Shown here: positions 56,618 through 64,000 of the stretch, piece by piece | Layout: each line of letters starts with the position of its first letter | Numbering within the stretch: the stretch's first letter is position 1 | NCBI GenBank assembly: GCA_037962975.1 | Contig: CM075675.1 | Coordinates: forward strand, 444,001 to 508,000 | Direction: 5' to 3' | Source of the DNA: Clitoria ternatea | Taxonomy: Eukaryota > Streptophyta > Magnoliopsida > Fabales > Fabaceae | Length of the DNA stretch: 64,000 nucleotides | Made by a program: the position numbers and the translations under genes | Notes under the pieces: model-generated | The model's database searches: none | Told to the model about the DNA's origin: nothing | What the model saw: the letters and a program-made list of their open reading frames with translations, nothing else

Positions 56618-58247
56618 GAACAGTGTGATCTGCTTCTATGCTACCACTTTCCTTATCTCTCATTGATCTACCGTAGAATATGTCTGGCTATTTTATTGGA
56701 AGCATTAATTAAGCTCACATCTAAGTACTCTAGATTTTCAAGCGTTCTAAATTTTATTTTTTTTAATTATCAATCTTACTGCACACCAACATTTCTTATG
56801 GTAAATGAAGAAGTAAAGTGGTGATTTGATCTGGTATATATGTTCTTGCCGGTGGTTGTCCAAGCGGATGTTGTAAAAATTATATATATATTTTTGCTCT
56901 CCATCTACCTCTTCTTTTATATTCATGCATAACTGCTTAAATATGTGCCTGGACTTGATTTTTGTGCTTGTTTGGTTCCAAGGTAGAGTTGTCTACTAGT
57001 GTTGGCTAGAAACAAATTCTTTATCCGTTGATCTAACAAAATTAGATGATGTCTCGAATGACGCATGCAATCAATATTAACTGTTAAATAGTGTCGTTGG
57101 CAAATTTCGTTTACATATCTGGATTACCAAACATGCATTAATGATACTGATTGCAAGATTACCGAATTGTCGTCTAACTACAACCACTACTAATCTACTA
57201 CAGAGTTAGGTTAGGGCATATATTGTGGACGCTTGACATGAGTAATCAAACTTAAATTAAAACAAATGCGCTTCATCCAAATGTTTATTAGCTAAGTAGT
57301 TATTTACTCGCAAGTATGAATGTGTGCTGATAAATTTGACAAAATATTATTCAAGTTGGTATTTGATTTTATCATTCAAATTAGTGGACACTCTGGGCTA
57401 ATGAGTATTGATGGGTTTTTTTTGTCAATAAATGATTTATTCATAACGAGTCAATGTCAGGACAGCTATTCACCATATCAGATAATTCAAAATTTAAAGA
57501 TTTTAAGATCTACTTTTATTTGTACAAGTGTTTTTTTTTCTTCTTAATTTTAACAAATAAAAAATAAAAATAGTTAAATCTCACATAGAGAAAATAAAAA
57601 TACTTATCAATATAATGTCTATTAAAAATATGTTTTTTACTTCTTCATAAATTCTAATCTTAACATCTTTCTAGTAACATTTATCTCACATTTTATATAA
57701 TATTTTTAATTATAGTGAGTAAATGGTTATTTATATAATTATATTTGCTTTTATTATTTAGTATATTTGATCAAAGTTTTTCCACTTTTTGCATATTTTA
57801 TTTTTCTTTTCAATTAATAAATATTAATTTATTATGTTCGATCTTTACATATTTTGCACAAAGTAATGTGATAAGATTGGTGGTGCTTGCCATTGAATTT
57901 TTAATGCAGTATATTACTGAAATAATTTCAGTAATATAAAATTTCAAATTTTAGAATTAAATAATGTAAGCTGATGAATAAATATCAGTTAAAACAAGGG
58001 GCAAAAGGGTTACTGGAAAATTTTTTAGCTCAACTAATCATTACATGCCTTGAACCAGTTCAGCAGCAAAATTGGCAGAGATTTTCAGAATTAGGGGAAT
58101 CAAGCAAGCGAAGTTTGCACTTTGAATATAATATTTTACAATGGCCTTTCTCTGATGGAGAACCAACACCATCATATTTGCTGCTGTAAAAAGTACTGCA
58201 TCCATAAATGATAGCCTTAATGTTGGTCTTCTTTTATATATATTTAG
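56618..58247. other. Cgi121 3' region and gene-free AT-rich sequence
   Basis: The 3'UTR follows 56617. The rest is AT-rich. A 71-codon frame at 57974-58189 has slightly gene-like composition (QQQNWQRFSELGESSK) but no recognised family. Confidence 0.35.
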
Positions 58248-58400
58248 GAGTTCACCTCCAATGCCAATGAGAATCTATGGTTTGCAGAGAAGCTTCTTGA
58301 ATCCTTTGAAAACAAGGGCTTCTCTCCCAAAGAATCTTCACACAGATACAACCTATTAACCCAATATCACCAGTTCCTCACGAGCACAAACAAGCTTTAA
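58248..58400 (+). other. Exon-like open segment, unidentified (50 codons)
   Basis: After an acceptor-like TATATTTAG the sequence stays open for 50 codons to TAA at 58398. It encodes a balanced, protein-like composition (EFTSNANENLWFAEKLLESF, then ending QFLTSTNKL). The GC content is higher than that of the neighbouring DNA. It may be the last exon of an unrecognised plus-strand gene or a relic. No family identified. Confidence 0.3.
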
Positions 58401-58945
58401 CGCAGTGACACCAGTTTGAAACCTTTGGCAAACAAAGCGAAGGACAAGAAGACTGGCATTGTGGATAACATTATCCCAATTAGTTGAAGTGCATTTGGTA
58501 CAACAGGAAATTTGTCAATTGCCTATATAAAATCAAACACAAATGTTTAAAATATGACTTTCACCGGAACAAAGACAGAATTTCAGTTGGGGATATAAGG
58601 TTGGTCCAGTGGTTTTAGGGGAAGAGAAGGTGGGTTCCAATCCCCCGAGAATTATATACACAGAAAACAGATGCTTACCTTCAATTCATCATGCAAATAA
58701 ATAATCTCTAGCCTCTATCCCAGACAATTAGAAATGGACGGATCCCTGAGTCAGTGGGGGAAAAATGAGAGAAAGAAATTGCAGAACCAAGGGCATGGGC
58801 ATATTTCTCTCCATTTTTGGGGACCTCAAATACTGTCAAACAAAGAAGAGAAAATAACCCAATGAAACATTGGAACGAACAAGGATCATTGATATTAGTT
58901 AGCAAAGCAATTAAAAAAAAAGTGCTCATGACAATGTTATGTTAC
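58401..58945. other. 3' flank of the fucosyltransferase gene
   Basis: It should contain the 3'UTR of the minus-strand gene at its right side. The 73-codon frame at 58708-58929 has no motif. Confidence 0.35.
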
Positions 58946-61312
58946 CTAGTGATTAGCGTTAATTAGCCTCAATCCATTGGTTACATCTTCACAATGCTTC
59001 ATGTGATGAAAAAGGGAAGTAAAGTCAACTGTGCTATTGGCCTTACAGCCATACTTGGGAGGATAATGGAAACAAGGCTCCATTGACATGGCCCGTTGAC
59101 AAGGTGGATCTGGGATGGTTTCCCCATATGCCCTCTGCAGAATCCATGGTTTCAGACCTCCAAGGCTTTGAGCAACATACCCAAAAGTAGATTTGGGACT
59201 AGTAATCAATGCATCACACAAACTTAGCAAGTATATTTCAGTCCATGCCTTTAGGTTGTGCTTGTCACTATTCAACTTTTGTCGCTCTTCATGACTTGGC
59301 TGATAAACTCTTATTGCTTCCCTGGTCACAGTTGTGTTTGTCACATACATAGTCCTCAGCTTCTCACCATATTCTGAGTATAGAGATGCTACTATAACAA
59401 CTTTTGATGTCTGCTTCTTCAAAGGAGAAGTTGCTAGCTTTTGCATGTCTACTTCAGGCAGCAACTTATGCTGAATGGTGCAAGCTAGGATTTCATTGAT
59501 AATGGTTTGATGTGGTGCTCGATGAGTATTAAATACTCTAATCTGCAGGCCAATCCTCTCATTTGCCTTGGCTAAGTGTGCCTCATAGGATTTGCTAATT
59601 AGTTTCCATGCCTCATTTGACGGGTGAAAAAGGTAGCGTCCCAGATGGTGAAAAACGGTGTCTTTCTCAGGAAACATTTTGCTTAAATCTTGTCTAAATG
59701 ATTGAATCATAAAAAGAGAAGGGGCAAAATATTGATCTGATGACAAAATCAGTGCGGGAACTTTCTGGAGAAGATCTTGACCTCTATCACAATGAAAAAA
59801 ATTATTATGACCATCATGGCTGTGCTGTAGATTAAGAATAAGAAATGGTGGCAAAAGCTCCTGTGAACTGTTTGCCTTGTTCTTCATGAGCATGCTTTCA
59901 TACGTTTCTATATGTTTCTGATCTTTCCAAAAAGGAAAACTCCTGGGCAATAACCATGAAGAATTAGGAAATGGCTCACAAAAGAGACCAAACATATCAA
60001 CCCCAAATCTGACAAGTAGAACCCGATCTGTGAGGATAGCATAAAGGAATGCTGAAGCCAAGGTTACCATCCTGTTCCCCAAGCCATTCGAAGCAGTCCA
60101 AACAAGGTATTTGCACTTGGTAGCAGCATCATTTTTGCTAAACTCTGTGCCCTTTGTCATGATCTTCTTGTAGGATTTGGTATGAGGCCCACAATTTGTA
60201 TGAAGATGTTCATAGTTCCGTAACCTGGATATCAGATATTTAGAAGGTTTATGAGGGGAAGCTTTGCGGTACAAGTAAGATCGATATCTACTTAAGCATG
60301 ATGCATCATCAAATGTGGAAACTAAAAGCCCATCAAGGAGTTTGTTATTAGCAACATTTGTAGCTGATAGGGACGGATCATTCTTCTGCTCCTCAAATGA
60401 ATTGTTCTTTCGACCTGTAGAAGTGAAGATAAAGAAAATAAAGATCACACACAATACACAATTGACAATTCTATAGATTATTTATATCCAGATTACACAT
60501 TGAAAATGAATAAATTAAAGGAAACCATCTTAAAGCTGATTCATATAAATGATCGTCTTGGAGATAAAATCTAAGAGTGCTTTAACCAGGGATAACCTAC
60601 TAGTGGTGGTATCAATTGGTTTCTTTCTCAAGCATTCAAGTTGATAATTATGCCAGCTCTGTGTTGAAGATGTGATGTTCCAAGTGTTTGTTACAGTGAT
60701 CATGAAACTAATCCTTTGCATATCATATATATTACAAAAAGAATAAAATGAATAATTAAGTGGGCATTTAGGAAATAAAATAGGCTGAACTTAAGCTGCA
60801 AGCAAGAGCATTACCAACATCAGATTTTGTTTTTGCCTGGTTCTGTTCTCCTAAGATCCCAGGCATACCATTGTGATCTTTTCCTCTCAACACCTTATCT
60901 AACATACAAGTAAAAGACATCAAATCAGACATTAAGGGCATGAAATAAAGTAACTAGTGACGGAATAAAGACCCATGATTAGGGGGGGGGGGGGGGGGGG
61001 GGGAGGAACTTCGCAGTTATCAACTAGCAATAAGAATAGATATCAAACAGGGGCCATACCTGTAATCGACTCTCTAATATTCTGATCTATTTGTCCCTCA
61101 GCTTGAACTGTAATATTCTGGGCCCTTCCAGTTCCAGTTGCAGCCAAAACGTTGATCTTGGAAAATCCCTCAACGAGACCAAAGATAGAATTTTGGTGTA
61201 TGAGAGTAAATGTGAGCAAAATAGGGAAGGTTATGGAACCCACAACCAATAACGTCCTAAATCTCCAACCCACTTTATCCATCAGAAGAATACCCAAATG
61301 TGGGAAATGCAT
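58946..61312 (-). CDS. Xyloglucan-type alpha-1,2-fucosyltransferase, GT37 (3 exons)
   Basis: This is a Golgi type-II membrane enzyme that transfers fucose from GDP-fucose to galactose residues of cell-wall xyloglucan or related glycans. Exons (minus) are 61312-61060, 60898-60815 and 60414-58946. Both introns are GT-AG, and the joins restore Gly/Asp and Gly codons, giving 601 aa. Near the N-terminus is a single membrane anchor (LLVVGSITFPILLTFTLI). The small middle exon adds a Gln/Lys-rich stem. The catalytic part shows CLSRYRSYLYRK, NGLGNRM, ALILSSDQYFAPSLF, VFHHLGRYLFHP, RIGLQIRVF, STFGYVAQSLGGLKPWIL and RAMSMEPCFHYPP, all GT37 hallmarks. A second in-frame ATG at 61282 (591 aa) may be the real start. 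Which acceptor it uses cannot be told; Arabidopsis FUT1 is the closest well-studied relative by recollection. Confidence 0.94.
60982..61003. repeat. Homopolymer of 22 G (C22 on the gene strand)
   Basis: An uninterrupted run of 22 G lies in the first intron of the fucosyltransferase gene. The length may be approximate because such runs are error-prone in sequencing and assembly. Confidence 0.9.
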
Positions 61313-61320
61313 AAACCCAT
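61282..61320 (-). promoter_or_regulatory. Short upstream ORF overlapping an in-frame ATG of the fucosyltransferase
   Basis: An ATG at 61320 opens a 12-codon frame, out of frame with the enzyme, whose TGA shares its last base with the ATG at 61282 (TGATG). It also overlaps the ATG at 61312. A TATA-like TATATATA near 61457-61464 (minus strand) puts the likely transcript start upstream of all three. Confidence 0.5.
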
Positions 61321-63060
61321 GATTTGGATCAGAACAGATTAATTGAAAGAAAGAAAACAGAGCACCATAGAAATGGAAGGACCAATTTGGGTCATTGTGC
61401 CTATTATTTTCTAAAATGAAAATAATTTAAAAAAAGAACAAATGTTTAAACGACAATATATATAAATAGGACGAAGGGAGTAGGTGCCCAATTTGGTTTG
61501 GAATTACCTGTGTCATACATATATAATAACTACTGGATTAGTTTTTGTGAATTTTATGGTTAGCTTTTGGGAAAAAAACAGTAAAAGAACATTTATAGTT
61601 GTTTGGTTTGCTATTATTTGATAAATTTAGTGCTCGAAAAAAAGATGTATTTTTGAGAAGCTCAACTATCTGCATGTGATGGAACTAATTAAGCTTGGAT
61701 ATTGGATTTGGTTGATATGTATAGGTTGAAGGAGTTTTCTTATTCATTTGGGTATAGAGTTTTGTATATAAAGGTCATTGATATGTGTTTGAGTACCATG
61801 ACTCCATTTTAAATATATTTTCTTGGTTTATCAAAATAATAATAATAATAATTTAAAATAAAATTTCTTACTCTGGTTCCGTAGGGCACCAGTTAAGTAT
61901 CATCTTTCAAAATTAATATGGCTTTAAGTTTTTTTTTGTTACATACATGGCTTTTAGTTTGTTTATTAATTGAAGGTAAAGTAAAAAGTTCTTTGTTATG
62001 TTATGCATTAATGGATGAAGTTTAATTCTACATATGGTAATCACTTTTCGACCCAGTTGGAGATTCTTACAGTATGCAAATTGCATTTTAATGTGTATAA
62101 GGCTGAATAATGAATGAATGAGATTGATTAGGGTAGAATTAAACCATAATAAGATTTCCTCATATCATCATACGTGTTACCAATTTATCTACCAAATACT
62201 AACTAATTATATCAATTTTCCTTTGTTAACGCTTGTAAATGCATAACATTTTGGAAGTGTGCTTTCAGTCCCCGACTATCACTACAATTCCAGTCAAATT
62301 TATTTACATTACCGGAAAGATTGTTAATTTATCTTCACTCACATGCATGATTGCTTTCTTGTGATTGAGCTGCTCAATCAATTGTATAACCAAGCAAAAT
62401 CTACTTACAAGCATATTCTGATATCCAGATATAGGAATTCAAGTTCAAAAGTTTGAACATGAGATCATAAAATCCTAATCAAACTTTAATTTTCACTAAC
62501 AATTGCATGTGGAATTGTGACGTGGGTGGCATGTGGGAGGGCATCGCAATGGCGCACAAAAAAGTGAAACTTTTTTTATCCCTTATCCCATCTTTTAATA
62601 TGCTTTCTTCTGGTTTTGGATTGAGGACTAGCTTGATCATTTGTCTTTCTGTACAAAGTACCCACGTGAAAGATTAAAGTACTTTTAGAAACACTATTTT
62701 TCTTCATATTCGCATAAATCAGATGAGCTTCTTTCCATGAATTAGATAAAAGTTTAAGATTATTTTTGAATTAGAATTAAAAATATTCAAATAATTAGGA
62801 TAAACTTATTCAAGTCGAAAACATGAAAAGTATCACGAGAATGATATTCCGATGTTATAAATATATGATTTAAATGAGACATTTGAAGAAAAAATAGATG
62901 TGTCATACAATAATAAAATGTAATATCAAAATTAAATCTCAACAAATACAATCACGTTAAAAATTAAAACTAGTGAATAATTAAATTATTATTTTTTCAT
63001 TTTAAAAATTAAATTAGTCGGAAATTCGGAGAAATGAGAGTTACCTCTCTAACTAGTAAA
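61321..63060. other. Fucosyltransferase promoter and gene-free region
   Basis: AT-rich sequence with the TATA-like element near 61460 at the left. I see no gene, RNA or repeat up to the duplication boundary at 63061. Confidence 0.4.
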
Positions 63061-64000
63061 TTGCATCCCCATAACTCTTTAGTCTTTCCTTAAAGACTCT
63101 TTCTTAGGTCTCTCCTTTTAAGATCACCTTTTCTACGTCGGTTGGCTATAAATGGAAAAAATTCATTATGATTATGAAACAACCTCATCCCAATATAATA
63201 GCCTTTTAAGGGGGCATCCTCGTGATTTAAAAAGACTCTCCGTGCCTGCTCAATCTGAGACATACCCATACATATATGAAAAGAGATTGGCATGGGCAAA
63301 GAATTGTGCATTACAAAGGGGCATGTGTAAATCAACAATACCAGTCAAGTGTAATTCCACTGCGTGTTGGAACACATGTAGGAGTAAATGAAAAGGCAGA
63401 ACCCACCATATTATAAATAGAAGTAGTGGACAAAATAGAGCCAGACATCTTAAGCATGTTGACACGCTATACCAGAAACTCAACGACACATTGCAAATTG
63501 TTATTCACAGTTCAAACAAGAAAATAATGTAAAGGAAGAAACCCTGATCAAATATTAGTCATCATTAACAGCACCTGATAATGGATGACATTAGCAAAAT
63601 TATGTTATTAAGGGCATAAATTGTAATGTGATATTAAATTTAATTACAGCTCTGATGACTATGATACAGATTCTGGCCTGAAGCTAACTTATCCAAGATT
63701 TAAGAAACTGAGTATATGATACTTAACTTATGTCTCAGATCCATTCCAAAGCAAGAAAGACAACAGAAGAATGAGAATGTTTCCCTAGGAAAAGGAAAAA
63801 ATAATAAGTTTATAAAATCTTCTACTAATTTGTGTTCTCCAAAAGCTTTGTTAATTCAGGTGTTTGGTCCTATATAATCCATGATTTCAAAGAACAAAAC
63901 AAGAACCTGATTCCAATATAGTGTCAGTTAATCATCATCATCATCCCTCTTCTTGGGTTTGCGGTATGTTTCCTCAATGACTTTTGCCATGAACAAGGCA
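63061..64000. repeat. Segmental duplication, copy 2 (runs off the window)
   Basis: It parallels 49806-50745 in the same orientation, with scattered substitutions and indels. It includes the downstream region and the end of the micropeptide coding exon. It continues to the window edge without a visible break. Confidence 0.92.
63928..64000 (-). CDS. Second STMP1-like micropeptide copy (C-terminal 23 codons only)
   Basis: The stop codon is at 63928-63930. The visible C-terminus is ALFMAKVIEETYRKPKKRDD followed by three more Asp. Compared with the copy at 50675 it has Phe for Ser and Glu for Asp, with no frame damage. The N-terminal membrane segment lies beyond the window, so whether the copy is intact cannot be judged. 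Confidence 0.8.
   Translation of the reverse strand, partial: ALFMAKVIEETYRKPKKRDDDDD

Overview
The window is nuclear DNA of a flowering plant. It is AT-rich, genes are split by GT-AG introns, and Ty1/copia, Ty3/gypsy, RTE-type LINE and Harbinger-like elements sit between ordinary housekeeping genes. The gene set and the SIRE-like and Tekay-like retroelements fit a eudicot, probably a legume. The species cannot be fixed from sequence reading alone.

Left part (1-12.6 kb): no host gene. It holds a 132-bp MITE, a young copia element without gag (2933-7003, minus strand) with 191-bp LTRs and a 5-bp target duplication, and old retroelement debris. The debris includes a dense cluster of TCTCGCTTGAGCGAGA-like palindromes, a long AC/AT microsatellite and a short tandem repeat.

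Central-left gene block (12.6-23.1 kb, all plus strand): an MRS2-1-type magnesium transporter (5 coding exons, 443 aa), a P-class PPR protein like At1g80550 (2 exons, 498 aa) and a copper-less phytocyanin/early nodulin-like protein (2 exons, 169 aa). A MITE lies in the probable 5'UTR intron of the transporter. The sequence downstream of the PPR gene is tandemly duplicated.

Repeat block (25-43.1 kb): a nested minisatellite, then an array of about 293-bp monomers. A 299-bp Tourist-like MITE and a complete 10.8-kb Tekay/Del-type gypsy element (3.1-kb LTRs, intact 1469-aa Gag-Pol) have inserted into the array. Removing both insertions restores the 293-304-bp period. A SIRE-like copia LTR and a GC-rich palindrome cluster separate two parts of the array.

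Right gene block (44.5-64 kb): a single-exon receptor-like kinase (minus) with a very large insert in its activation segment; a 58-aa STMP1-like mitochondrial micropeptide (minus); an RTE LINE 3' fragment; a KEOPS subunit Cgi121/TPRKB (plus, 6 exons, 171 aa); and a GT37 xyloglucan-type fucosyltransferase (minus, 3 exons). About 940 bp carrying the micropeptide's last exon recurs at the right edge of the window, 13.25 kb away and in the same orientation.

The host genes are unrelated single-copy functions (Mg2+ transport, organelle RNA metabolism, cell surface, signalling, t6A tRNA modification, cell wall) and do not form a pathway. I found no defence or other novel multi-gene system. The more unusual signals are the TE-split satellite, the gag-less copia element, the palindrome clusters, the kinase insert and the micropeptide duplication.
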